Shown: piece by piece, positions 46,617-54,368 of the stretch | Numbering within the stretch: the stretch's first letter is position 1 | Layout of the letters: each line of letters starts with the position of its first letter | NCBI GenBank assembly: GCA_016929395.1 | Contig: JAFGIX010000017.1 | Coordinates: forward strand, 1 to 54,834 | Source: Candidatus Zymogenus saltonus | Lineage (GTDB): Bacteria; Desulfobacterota; Zymogenia; Zymogenales; Zymogenaceae | Reading direction: 5' to 3' | DNA length: 54,834 bases | The notes under the pieces: model-generated | Told to the model about the DNA's origin: nothing | Seen by the model: only the letters and a program-made list of their open reading frames with translations | Databases searched by the model: none | Program-made: the position numbers and the translations under genes

Positions 46617-47717
46617 TTGTACGGGTTTGAAAATATCTACGTAGAGGAGGGGGCGAGGGGGTTCCCCCTGACGGAGAGGGTATTGGGCCGGCTCGGCAGT
46701 GAGGCTGTGGTCGTCTCCGATTTTCGCGACATCCCCAAGGCGGGGGAGGGGAAAAAGAGCCTCGTCCTCGCACTGCATAAGGGGCGGATCGTCAAGAACT
46801 GCCCCGGTACCGTTAACCACATCTGCTGCGGCTACCACGTGATAAACCAGGTCCTGGGGTGCGACGTAGACTGCACCTACTGCATTTTGAATTGTTACAT
46901 CAACGCCCCGGGCGTCGTTATCAACGTGAACCTCGACGACACGATTTCCGAGCTCGACAGGGTCCTCGATGGTAAAAGGAAATATATCTATCGGGTCGGG
47001 ACTGGGGAGCTGACCGACAGCTTCTACCTCGAAGACCTCACTGGGCTGGCGGCCGGATTCGTCCAATATTTCGCCGATAAAAAAAACGTCCTCTTCGAGC
47101 TCAAGACGAAGAAGACCGATATAGATGGAGTCCTTGACCTTGACCACAGAGGGAGGACGATCATCTCCTGGTCTCTCAACGCCGGTCCCGTGGCCGGGTC
47201 GGAGGAGGCGGGGGCGGCCCCGATCATGGAGAGGCTTAAGGCCGCCGGGCGCGCCCAAAGGAGGGGCTACTACATCGGGTTTCACTTCGACCCGATCGTT
47301 CACTACGACGGCTGGGAGTCCGGGTACGATGAGACGGCCCGGGCGATCTTCGACTTCGTCGATCCCAAAAAGATATTGTGGATAAGCCTCGGCACCTTTC
47401 GCTCGCCGCCCCACCTCTTCGAGATCATCAGGAGACGCCACCCTAAAAGCGCCATAGTCACCGGGGAGTCCTTCCCGGGGGACGACGGCAAGCTGCGATA
47501 CATAAAGCCTTTGAGGGTCGAGATGTACCGGAGGCTCCTGAAATCCCTCAAGAGATACGGCGGGGACGACCTCTTCGTCTACCTCTGCATGGAGAGGAGG
47601 GACGTCTGGGAGAAGGTCTACGGCGGAGCATTTGAGATTCCCAAAAATAGCGGCGATCTGGACAGGATGTTTCACGAAAACCTGAAGAGTAAGTGGATTG
47701 CAGATGGCGAGAGTTAA
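46617..47717 (+). CDS. Spore photoproduct lyase-like radical SAM protein
   Basis: 366 residues from a TTG start. The radical SAM cysteines are Cys82-x3-Cys86-x2-Cys89 (Gly-Cys-Asp-Val-Asp-Cys-Thr-Tyr-Cys), the spacing also found in spore photoproduct lyases, with an extra Cys93. Upstream, Cys62-Pro-Gly-Thr and Cys70-Cys71-Gly-Tyr are further conserved-looking cysteines. His-Phe-Asp-Pro-Ile-Val-His-Tyr near residue 225 is also like SPL. The organism shows no sign of sporulating, so the substrate may be DNA damage or something else. The next gene starts inside its end. Confidence 0.8.
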   Translation: MYGFENIYVEEGARGFPLTERVLGRLGSEAVVVSDFRDIPKAGEGKKSLVLALHKGRIVKNCPGTVNHICCGYHVINQVLGCDVDCTYCILNCYINAPGVVINVNLDDTISELDRVLDGKRKYIYRVGTGELTDSFYLEDLTGLAAGFVQYFADKKNVLFELKTKKTDIDGVLDLDHRGRTIISWSLNAGPVAGSEEAGAAPIMERLKAAGRAQRRGYYIGFHFDPIVHYDGWESGYDETARAIFDFVDPKKILWISLGTFRSPPHLFEIIRRRHPKSAIVTGESFPGDDGKLRYIKPLRVEMYRRLLKSLKRYGGDDLFVYLCMERRDVWEKVYGGAFEIPKNSGDLDRMFHENLKSKWIADGES

Positions 47718-48078
47718 AATCACCTTCAAGGGCAAGGGAGCCGAAAGTGCCGGGAATATCGAGTCGGTAAAGGTCAAGAGGTCCCTCGTGACCGACATCT
47801 CCCCCGACTCGGAGGAGTGGGAGGCGATATGCAACCGCTGCGGGAAATGCTGCTTCGACAAGCTGGTGGACGAGGACGACAACCTGGTCGCCACATCCCC
47901 CTGCGCATATCTCGACGGCGAGACGGGGCTCTGCACCGTGTACGAAAAGCGCTTTGAAATGGAGGCGGACTGCCTGAAACTGACGCCGGACAACATACTG
48001 GAGTTCGACTGGCTCCCGGACGATTGCGGCTATATAAAGCATTTCAAGCTCCGGGAGAAAAAAGAGGCAAAAAGGTGA
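47704..48078 (+). CDS. Cysteine-cluster protein (YkgJ/YcgN-like)
   Basis: 124 residues from ATG 47704 (a TTG two codons earlier is possible). It carries Cys-Asn-Arg-Cys-Gly-Lys-Cys-Cys near 45-52, then Cys-Ala-Tyr-Leu, Cys-Thr-Val-Tyr-Glu-Lys-Arg and Asp-Cys-Leu/Asp-Cys-Gly: the CxxCxxCC plus three Cys pattern of the family, thought to bind zinc or Fe-S. Its function is unknown. It overlaps the SPL-like gene by 14 bases and is followed by hypA. Confidence 0.85.
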   Translation: MARVKITFKGKGAESAGNIESVKVKRSLVTDISPDSEEWEAICNRCGKCCFDKLVDEDDNLVATSPCAYLDGETGLCTVYEKRFEMEADCLKLTPDNILEFDWLPDDCGYIKHFKLREKKEAKR

Positions 48079-48201
48079 TATTATTTGAGACGACCCACCC
48101 CTTTTCTGGTATAATTCCCCTTCGGATATTTGTGTCGAAAGACGGACAACGGCGGGATATTGAGTTTCGATCAAATCTCTCAATATATGCTGGAGCATAG
48201 A

Positions 48202-48549
48202 ATGCACGAGCTCCCCGTTACAGAGGAGATACTTAAGATCGCGGTGAGGCACGCCGAGAGGAACGGCGCGAGAAGGATCATCAGCATCAACCTCGCCATC
48301 GGCGACCTGTCGGACCTGATAGACGATTGGGTCCAGCGCTATTTCGATTATCTCTCCAAGGACTCCATAGCGGACGGGGCGAAGCTCGATATCGAGCGGG
48401 TGCCGATCACGGTCATGTGCGGTAAATGCGACAAGCCCTTCGAGGTGGACAAGAAGGAGATGAACTTCAACTGCCCCGTCTGCGGCGAGAAAGGGACGGA
48501 GCTGCTCAAGGGGCGCGAGTTCACGGTGAAGAGTATTGAGATTGAGTGA
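48202..48549 (+). CDS. hypA: Hydrogenase nickel metallochaperone HypA
   Basis: 115 residues. The true start is taken as ATG 48202 because HypA begins Met-His-Glu, with His2 the nickel ligand; the open frame extends 24 codons further upstream. Zinc ligands are Cys-Gly-Lys-Cys and Cys-Pro-Val-Cys near 74-77 and 91-94. It delivers nickel to [NiFe]-hydrogenase together with HypB, whose gene is separated from it by mrr. No hydrogenase structural gene is in the window. Confidence 0.93.
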   Translation: MHELPVTEEILKIAVRHAERNGARRIISINLAIGDLSDLIDDWVQRYFDYLSKDSIADGAKLDIERVPITVMCGKCDKPFEVDKKEMNFNCPVCGEKGTELLKGREFTVKSIEIE

Positions 48550-48596
48550 GGAACTATATAAACCTATTTTAGTAAAAAGAATTTGAGGTTTTTATT

Positions 48597-49427
48597 ATGT
48601 CCGTTCCACTATATCATGAAATGTTCAATCCATTGTTACAGGCACTTCACGAACTTGGAGGCTCCGCCACGATTTCAGAGCTCGAAGAAAAGACTGTAGA
48701 GATAATGAACCTGTCTGAAGATGATATTAGTGAGATACACAGCGAAAGCAGAACTGAATTCAGCTATCGATTGGCATGGGCCAGATCATATCTTAAAAAG
48801 TACAATCTAATTGAAAATTCATCGAGAGGTGTTTGGTCTTTAACGACTGAAGGGTGGAGAATTAAGAGTGTAGATAGCGATAAAGTTATAAAAGCATATA
48901 GGTACTATCTTAGAAAAGATAAAGTAGATATTAAAGAAGAGATTGATGAAGAGATTGAAACTACATGGCAGAACGAGTTAATAGATATAGTAAAAAAAAT
49001 GAAACCGGAAGCTTTTGAAAGATTGTGCCAAAGGCTGTTAAGAGAGTCTGGTTTTACAAACGTAGAGGTCACTAAAAGGAGCGGAGATGGTGGTATAGAT
49101 GGTCAGGGGGTTTTAAAAATTGGAGGCCTGCTTTCATTTAATGTTATTTTTCAGTCCAAAAGATATAAAGGAAGTGTGCCACCTTCCGTGGTTAGGGATT
49201 TTAGAGGGGCAATGGTTGGGCGAGCCGATAAAGGTCTTATAATTACTACGGGGACGTTTACAAGAGAAGCCAAACTTGAGGCTAAAAGAGATGGTGCTCC
49301 TCTTATTGACCTAATAGATGGAGAGGAGTTGGTAGAGAAACTGAAAGAACTTTCCATTGGGGTAAAGGTAGAGGAAAGAATCGAGGAAGATGTAATTATT
49401 AACAAAGAATGGTTTAAAAATCTATAG
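48597..49427 (+). CDS. mrr: Mrr-type restriction endonuclease
   Basis: 276 residues. An N-terminal winged-helix domain (about 1-95, Mrr_N) precedes a PD-(D/E)xK nuclease with Gly-Gly-Ile-Asp168-Gly-Gln and Phe-Gln186-Ser-Lys188, the catalytic D...QxK pattern of Mrr. Such enzymes cut DNA carrying foreign methylation. The gene is distinctly more AT-rich than hypA and hypB on either side, while those two are normally adjacent, so it looks acquired. It is in the same direction and 25 bases upstream of hypB, so hypB expression may depend on it. Confidence 0.88.
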   Translation: MSVPLYHEMFNPLLQALHELGGSATISELEEKTVEIMNLSEDDISEIHSESRTEFSYRLAWARSYLKKYNLIENSSRGVWSLTTEGWRIKSVDSDKVIKAYRYYLRKDKVDIKEEIDEEIETTWQNELIDIVKKMKPEAFERLCQRLLRESGFTNVEVTKRSGDGGIDGQGVLKIGGLLSFNVIFQSKRYKGSVPPSVVRDFRGAMVGRADKGLIITTGTFTREAKLEAKRDGAPLIDLIDGEELVEKLKELSIGVKVEERIEEDVIINKEWFKNL

Positions 49428-49452
49428 AATTTCCGTTCAAAAGGAGAACAAT

Positions 49453-50121
49453 ATGGCGGTCAAGCTGGTAGTTATCAAGGAGGACATCTTAAAGGACAAC
49501 AACGAGATGTCCGCGATGCTGAGAGACAAGTTCAAGAAAAACAAGACCCTTGTAATGAACCTCATGTCGTCGCCCGGCGCGGGGAAGACCTCGGTCATCC
49601 TGGAGACGCTCGGGCGCCTCGGCGAAGAGATCAAATCCGCGGTGATCGAGGGTGACGTGACATCCACCGTGGACGCCGAAAAGCTGGACGCCGTGGGCGT
49701 CCCGACGCTCCAGATAAACACGGGCGGGTCGTGCCACATCGACTCGGCCATGATAGAGCAGGCCATCGTGGACTTCGACGTAGACCCCTACGATTTCATC
49801 ATCGTGGAGAACGTGGGAAACCTCGTCTGCCCCGCCGAGTTCGAGGTGGGAGAGGACATCCGGGTGATGATTCTCTCGGTGCCTGAAGGTCACGACAAGC
49901 CTAAGAAATACCCCCTCATGTTCACCGAGACGGAGGCCTGCCTCCTGAACAAGATCGACCTCCTCCCCTACACCGATTTCGACATGGACGAGTTCAAGGA
50001 CACGGTAAAGAGCCTGAACCCGAAAAGCACGATATTTCCCGTCTCGATGAAGACAAAGGAGGGGATCGACGATTGGGTAAAGTGGCTCAAGGGGAAGATC
50101 GAGGAGAAGATGGGCGGCTGA
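49453..50121 (+). CDS. hypB: Hydrogenase nickel incorporation GTPase HypB
   Basis: 222 residues. The P-loop is Ser-Ser-Pro-Gly-Ala-Gly-Lys-Thr-Ser near 37-45. The metal site at the dimer interface uses Asn-Thr-Gly-Gly-Ser-Cys-His near 95-101, and Asn-Lys-Ile-Asp near 168 is the guanine-specificity motif. A short N-terminus without a His-rich stretch means no nickel storage. Ribosome site AAAGGAG. Confidence 0.94.
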   Translation: MAVKLVVIKEDILKDNNEMSAMLRDKFKKNKTLVMNLMSSPGAGKTSVILETLGRLGEEIKSAVIEGDVTSTVDAEKLDAVGVPTLQINTGGSCHIDSAMIEQAIVDFDVDPYDFIIVENVGNLVCPAEFEVGEDIRVMILSVPEGHDKPKKYPLMFTETEACLLNKIDLLPYTDFDMDEFKDTVKSLNPKSTIFPVSMKTKEGIDDWVKWLKGKIEEKMGG

Positions 50122-50187
50122 TCCCCGCGGATTGACGATTTGTTTAGTTTTGATAATCAGCAGTATTGGACCTGTTTTTATTAAATA

Positions 50188-51750
50188 GTGGAGCGGATGA
50201 AGGATAATATAGAACAGAAGGGCGGGGGAAGGGGAATCAAGGAAAAGGGGGAGCGTTTTAAGCGGCTTGACAGGATAATCCACCCGAAGTCGTTGGCGAT
50301 AATCGGCGCCACGCCGAATCCCGGAAAATACGGCTGGCTCTACCAGTCGGCCATAACGGCCATCGGCTTTAAGGGAAACCTGTATCCGATAAGCGACAAG
50401 GCGGACGAGATACTGGGCGTCAAGGCCTACCGGTCGCTGTCCGACCTGCCGGAGGTCCCCGACCTCGCAGTCATAGTGATCCCGGCCCCATACGTTCCGG
50501 AGGCGCTTAAGGAAGCGCTTGATGCCGGGATTGCCGGCGCCGTGATAATGTCGGCGGGCTTCAGCGAGGAGGGGGAGGAAGGGGCGGCGCTGGAGGATGA
50601 GATAAGGTCGATCGCCGACGGGAGAATCCGGGTGATCGGACCCAACTGCTTCGGCACCTATTCCCCGAAGGTTGGGGTCACCATCATCCCGGGGTCGGGA
50701 TTTTCCACCGAGCCCGGGCCGGTCGGTTTTTTCGCCCAGAGCGGAGGACTCACCGCCGACCTCTGCCAGCTCGCCAAAGGAAGCGGTGTTCGGTTTTCCG
50801 CCGCGGTAAGCTACGGAAACGGAGTCGACGTAAACGAGGTCGACCTCCTCGAATATTTCGCCGAGGACAAAGACACCAAGGTCATCGCGGCGTACCTCGA
50901 GGGGGTGCTTGACGGGGAGAGGTTCTTCGAGCTCCTGAGAGATGTGACCCCCAAAAAGCCGGTGATAATCTGGAAGGGGGGAATGACGGAGGCGGGAGGC
51001 AGGGCGGTCATGAGCCACACGGCCTCGATGGGGGGAAGCAGGATGGTTTGGGACGCGATCTTCAGGCAGACCGGCGCGGTCAGGGCCTCGGGACTAGAGG
51101 ACATGGTCGATGCGATGTCCGCCTTCTGCAATATTTATCCCCGAAGTTATCCCATGAGCAACTCCGGTGGGGGAGGCAACATCGCCATGATGGGGGGCGG
51201 CGGGGCGTTATGCGTCGAGGCGGCCGACCTCGCCGAGGATATGGGCCTTGACATACCGACTTTCCCGGCCAATGTCCAGGATGAGATCAGGAAAAATCTC
51301 CCGCCAAAGGGAAGCAATCCCAAAAATCCGGTCGACACGGGAAATCCGATGATACCGCCTGCTGTAATGACCGGTTTTCTCGAAACGGCGGCAAGAGTGG
51401 ATGGAATCGACTACCTTATTCTCATCCAGATACTATTTCACATTCAGATGCTGTTCAAGAAGCTGTCCGGAGACGACTCCACCCCCCTCTCTAACTTCGC
51501 CTTCTACCCGGAGCTCTCCAAGGGGGTGAAAGGGGTCATCGAGAAATACGGAAAGCCGGTGGTCTGCGTTCTCCCCAGGACGAGCACGACCGAAAGCGAC
51601 GAGGATATGGAGCTCGAGCTGGAGTGGAGAAGGGCAAGGAGTGCGTTTATCGACGCCGGCGCCGCGGTCTTCCCGACGATGGAGAGGGCCATGACAGCAA
51701 TATCGAGGGTGGCCCGATACAGGAGCTGCCTCGGGGCGAAGGGGAGATAG
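50188..51750 (+). CDS. ADP-forming acyl-CoA synthetase, alpha-type subunit
   Basis: 520 residues. Domain order is CoA-binding (Ile-Ile-Gly-Ala-Thr-Pro-Asn-Pro-Gly-Lys near 38), succinyl-CoA-ligase-like flavodoxin fold (Ile-Gly-Pro-Asn-Cys near 150; Gln-Ser-Gly-Gly near 184), and a C-terminal third domain. The phosphohistidine is likely His277 in Ser-His-Thr-Ala-Ser-Met-Gly-Gly. The ATP-grasp beta domain is missing and not encoded next door, so a beta subunit must lie elsewhere. It makes ATP from acyl-CoA, or the reverse. Start GTG 50188 or ATG 50197. Confidence 0.85.
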   Translation: MERMKDNIEQKGGGRGIKEKGERFKRLDRIIHPKSLAIIGATPNPGKYGWLYQSAITAIGFKGNLYPISDKADEILGVKAYRSLSDLPEVPDLAVIVIPAPYVPEALKEALDAGIAGAVIMSAGFSEEGEEGAALEDEIRSIADGRIRVIGPNCFGTYSPKVGVTIIPGSGFSTEPGPVGFFAQSGGLTADLCQLAKGSGVRFSAAVSYGNGVDVNEVDLLEYFAEDKDTKVIAAYLEGVLDGERFFELLRDVTPKKPVIIWKGGMTEAGGRAVMSHTASMGGSRMVWDAIFRQTGAVRASGLEDMVDAMSAFCNIYPRSYPMSNSGGGGNIAMMGGGGALCVEAADLAEDMGLDIPTFPANVQDEIRKNLPPKGSNPKNPVDTGNPMIPPAVMTGFLETAARVDGIDYLILIQILFHIQMLFKKLSGDDSTPLSNFAFYPELSKGVKGVIEKYGKPVVCVLPRTSTTESDEDMELELEWRRARSAFIDAGAAVFPTMERAMTAISRVARYRSCLGAKGR

Positions 51751-51761
51751 GGAACCTGTAA

Positions 51762-52064
51762 ATGGCAAAGGAGCCGAAAGAGAGGGAGGAAACAATAAGG
51801 CGCGACATAATCCGTCTTATGATGGAGGGGCCGGTCACCCCCTACGACATCTCCGGCGAGCTTCGGATCTCGGAGCGGGAGGCGGTCGATCACCTTTCTC
51901 ACGCCCTCGTAAGCGCAAAGAGGAAGTACAGGGTAGAGGTGACCCCGGCATTCTGCAAGTCGTGCGGATTTGAGTTCAGCGACAGGAAAAAGGTGAAGAG
52001 GCCCTCCAGGTGCCCAAAATGCAAGGAGGGGAGGGTGGAATCCGCCCGCTATCATATCAAATGA
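51762..52064 (+). CDS. HTH and Zn-ribbon transcriptional regulator
   Basis: 100 residues. A winged helix (about 10-60, Ile-Ile-Arg-Leu-Met-Met-Glu-Gly-Pro-Val-Thr-Pro-Tyr-Asp-Ile-Ser) is fused to a Zn-ribbon (Cys-Lys-Ser-Cys near 65-68, Cys-Pro-Lys-Cys near 84-87). This matches a small family of predicted archaeal/bacterial regulators (COG3357-like). It follows the acyl-CoA synthetase by 11 bases. Its final AAA-TGA is the first unit of a 12-base tandem repeat. Confidence 0.8.
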   Translation: MAKEPKEREETIRRDIIRLMMEGPVTPYDISGELRISEREAVDHLSHALVSAKRKYRVEVTPAFCKSCGFEFSDRKKVKRPSRCPKCKEGRVESARYHIK

Positions 52065-52166
52065 AGACGCAAATGAAGACGCAAATGAACACGCAAATGA
52101 ACACGCAAATGAATACGCAAATGAACACGCAAATGAACACGCAAATGAACACGCAAGGGAACACGA
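52059..52166 (+). repeat. 12-base tandem repeat (AAATGAACACGC)n
   Basis: Nine contiguous 12-base units. Units 1-2 read AAATGAAGACGC, units 3-8 AAATGAACACGC (unit 5 has one T), and unit 9 is degenerate. The array starts on the last sense codon and stop of the regulator gene. Confidence 0.95.
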
Positions 52167-52186
52167 AAGGGGGAGTGACGTTGTGA
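52061..52186 (+). CDS. Repeat-encoded small open frame, Met-Asn-Thr-Gln repeats
   Basis: The ATG of the first repeat overlaps the regulator's stop as ATGA, the usual form of translational coupling. The frame stays open through the whole array to TGA 52184-52186, giving 41 residues: two Met-Lys-Thr-Gln, six Met-Asn-Thr-Gln, then Gly-Asn-Thr-Lys-Gly-Gly-Val-Thr-Leu. Each unit also offers a fresh ATG. There is no family resemblance, and it may simply be a by-product of the repeat. Confidence 0.3.
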   Translation: MKTQMKTQMNTQMNTQMNTQMNTQMNTQMNTQGNTKGGVTL

Positions 52187-52244
52187 CATGGGTCTCAGCC
52201 CGGTTCGTCCTCTCCCCGGCGGGCCGACGTTGAGTTTCTTTGTA

Positions 52245-52652
52245 TCAAACTTTGCCGTTCTTGAACCAGCCGCCGACAGCGATGAAATTCAATATCAGGC
52301 CGAAGAGGTTGATCCCGACCGCCGCTCCCCATGCCCAGATCGAGCTGTAGAGGGAGGGATCGCTTATCAGGTTGAGGATATGTTTAACCACGCCGCCGTA
52401 GCCGAAGACGAGTAGGGCGATCAGCATGAGAACCCGGTACGTCTTTAGCCACCTCAGGGCGCCGGGAATAAGAAATAGGCCATATACCGCCATGGAGACG
52501 GCGCCGGCGACAGGCTCCGTCGCCGAGAGCCTGGGCCTGCCGGTCAAGACGGCACCGTAGCTTACGGCGTTGTAGCCGATCCCGAGGATCATATAGACGA
52601 GCTGAAGCGTGAGGAGTCCTTTAAGTCTCATGGGTAAAGCTCCTATTACCAT
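52245..52652 (-). CDS. Small integral membrane protein of unknown function
   Basis: About 128-135 residues with four hydrophobic segments; the start is either 52652 or, more likely, the ATG of Met-Arg-Leu-Lys-Gly-Leu-Leu about 20 bases later. No motif is recognised. It stands alone on the minus strand, converging on the regulator operon. Confidence 0.6.
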   Translation of the reverse strand: MVIGALPMRLKGLLTLQLVYMILGIGYNAVSYGAVLTGRPRLSATEPVAGAVSMAVYGLFLIPGALRWLKTYRVLMLIALLVFGYGGVVKHILNLISDPSLYSSIWAWGAAVGINLFGLILNFIAVGGWFKNGKV

Positions 52653-52758
52653 TTTAATATTGAGAAATCCAAGTAACCCAAATCTATCCTTTTTGCCCCG
52701 AATGTCAAGGGAAAAGGGATGCTGTTTTACCGCCCCTGTTTTTTATTGAAATTTCTTC

Positions 52759-52787
52759 TTGACAACTCCTTCCGGTTTATATATAAG
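52759..52787 (+). promoter_or_regulatory. Promoter ahead of the PNPOx-like gene
   Basis: TTGACA (52759-52764), exactly 17 bases, TATAAG (52782-52787). It lies about 140 bases before the gene; nothing structured is obvious in the leader. Confidence 0.65.
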
Positions 52788-52932
52788 GATGTTGTTAGCC
52801 CTGCCTAATATTGTTATATATGTCGAATATAGGGTTTTAGGACGGGCCGACTAGGGTAATATTGAGGACTGAGGGAGCGGGAAAAGTCTTCAGTTGAGTC
52901 TTTTGGTAACGGTCAATAAAAACTTGGTGACC

Positions 52933-53391
52933 ATGAGAAAAAGAGAGAAGCTTGTCTCCGACGTGGGTGAGATCGAGCGGATATTGACGGGGGCGAAGGT
53001 CCTGAGGGTGGCGTTCAGCAAGGATGACAGGCCCTACATAGTCCCCGTGAACTTCGGCTACGAGTCGGGGAGGCTCTTCTTCCACACCGGCTACAGGGGA
53101 AAGAAGATGGAGTTTCTGATGGCGAACCCGGAGGTCTGCTTCGAGGTGGATTCAAAAGTCGAGGTCGTCCCGTCCGATGAGGCGTGCGGATTTTCGTGCA
53201 GATACATGAGCATTGTCGGCTACGGCACAGCGAGGCTCGTAGAGGACGTTGAGGAGAAGATACGGTCTCTCGACATCATCATGGCCCACTACTCGGACAA
53301 AAAATTCGAGTACAAACCTGAGGTTTTAAAGATCACGGCGGTCGTGGAGATTACAATATCCTACATGACCGGAAGGCGCTCGGGATATTGA
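52933..53391 (+). CDS. Pyridoxamine 5'-phosphate oxidase-like flavoprotein (NimA type)
   Basis: 152 residues from ATG 52933. The split-barrel fold is seen in Leu-Arg-Val-Ala-Phe...Tyr-Ile-Val-Pro-Val-Asn-Phe-Gly-Tyr, Leu-Phe-Phe-His-Thr-Gly-Tyr-Arg-Gly-Lys-Lys and Val-Cys-Phe-Glu-Val-Asp, as in the NimA/5-nitroimidazole reductase-like group that binds FMN or a related cofactor. The final strands have Ile-Val-Gly-Tyr-Gly-Thr-Ala. It is followed closely by the MBL-fold gene. Confidence 0.85.
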   Translation: MRKREKLVSDVGEIERILTGAKVLRVAFSKDDRPYIVPVNFGYESGRLFFHTGYRGKKMEFLMANPEVCFEVDSKVEVVPSDEACGFSCRYMSIVGYGTARLVEDVEEKIRSLDIIMAHYSDKKFEYKPEVLKITAVVEITISYMTGRRSGY

Positions 53392-53420
53392 TAGTGATAT
53401 TGATAGGAGGGAGGCAAATC

Positions 53421-54284
53421 ATGTATAAAAAAGATGAAAAACTTGTGAAATCCCTTGCGGGAAAAATCGGCCGAAGGGAGTTCGTCAAGAAGGGCGCCCT
53501 TATCGGCGCGTCATCCGCCGCGGCGCTTCGCATCGCGGGGCGAATCGCACCGGGGGAGGCGCTGGCGGTGGAGACCCCGGAGCTCGACCGCATGAATGTA
53601 AAGTGCCTGAAGGTGGGCTTCACGAACTGCTTTTTTATCCCATGCGACGGCGGCTACATGCAGATCGACGTGGGCTATCCCAATGATTATAAGAAGTATT
53701 TGAAGGGGCTTGGCAGTCTCGGCATCGACATATCGGAGATAAAGTACCTCCTTCTGACCCACCACCACGACGACCACGTCGGGTTTGCCGCCGAGCTCGT
53801 GAAGAACTGCGGAGCGAAGATCATCGTCCACGAGAGGGCGCTGGAGCCGCTGGCCAGGGGCGCCTCCGAGGAGGACATCCGGCCGGTCAACGGGTGTGTG
53901 ACGCTCATCTTTCTGATCTTCTCCTCCTTCCACAAGTTCGTCTTTCCGCCTGTGATTACCACCCCGAAGGATTTCATCGTGAAGGGTGACGACGGCGAAC
54001 TGTTGAGGAAGATCGGGGTGGACGCCGACATCCTGTACACGCCGGGGCACACCGACGACTCGATCTCTGTGGTGATGAAGAACGACGGCGGAGACGAGAT
54101 CGCCTTTGCGGGGGATGTGGCGATGGACCTGTTCAACTTCTGCTGCTGCAAACACAGGCCGATATTCGTGAAGGACATAGAGGAGGTGTACCGAAGCTGG
54201 GATCGGTTCAGGGAGCGGGGCGTGAGGACGATCTACCCGGCCCACGGGGACCCGTTTTCGATGGAGGAGCTTGTGCGGGTGTAG
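53421..54284 (+). CDS. Metallo-beta-lactamase-fold hydrolase with Tat-like signal
   Basis: 287 residues from ATG 53421, chosen for the GGAGGGAGG ribosome site. The N-terminus has Gly-Arg-Arg-Glu-Phe-Val-Lys-Lys-Gly-Ala then an Ala-rich core, so twin-arginine export is likely. The zinc motif is Thr-His-His-His-Asp-Asp-His-Val-Gly near 114-122, with Thr-Pro-Gly-His-Thr-Asp-Asp near 214, an Asp in Ala-Gly-Asp-Val and a final Ala-His-Gly-Asp-Pro. An unusual Cys-Cys-Cys-Lys-His follows the Asp. The substrate is unknown. Confidence 0.85.
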   Translation: MYKKDEKLVKSLAGKIGRREFVKKGALIGASSAAALRIAGRIAPGEALAVETPELDRMNVKCLKVGFTNCFFIPCDGGYMQIDVGYPNDYKKYLKGLGSLGIDISEIKYLLLTHHHDDHVGFAAELVKNCGAKIIVHERALEPLARGASEEDIRPVNGCVTLIFLIFSSFHKFVFPPVITTPKDFIVKGDDGELLRKIGVDADILYTPGHTDDSISVVMKNDGGDEIAFAGDVAMDLFNFCCCKHRPIFVKDIEEVYRSWDRFRERGVRTIYPAHGDPFSMEELVRV

Positions 54285-54368
54285 GGGGAGTTAAAATACT
54301 CATAGATATTTATTATTTAATCGGGTAGATTTATATAAATCTTATCCAATATCCTTTTATTGACTATT

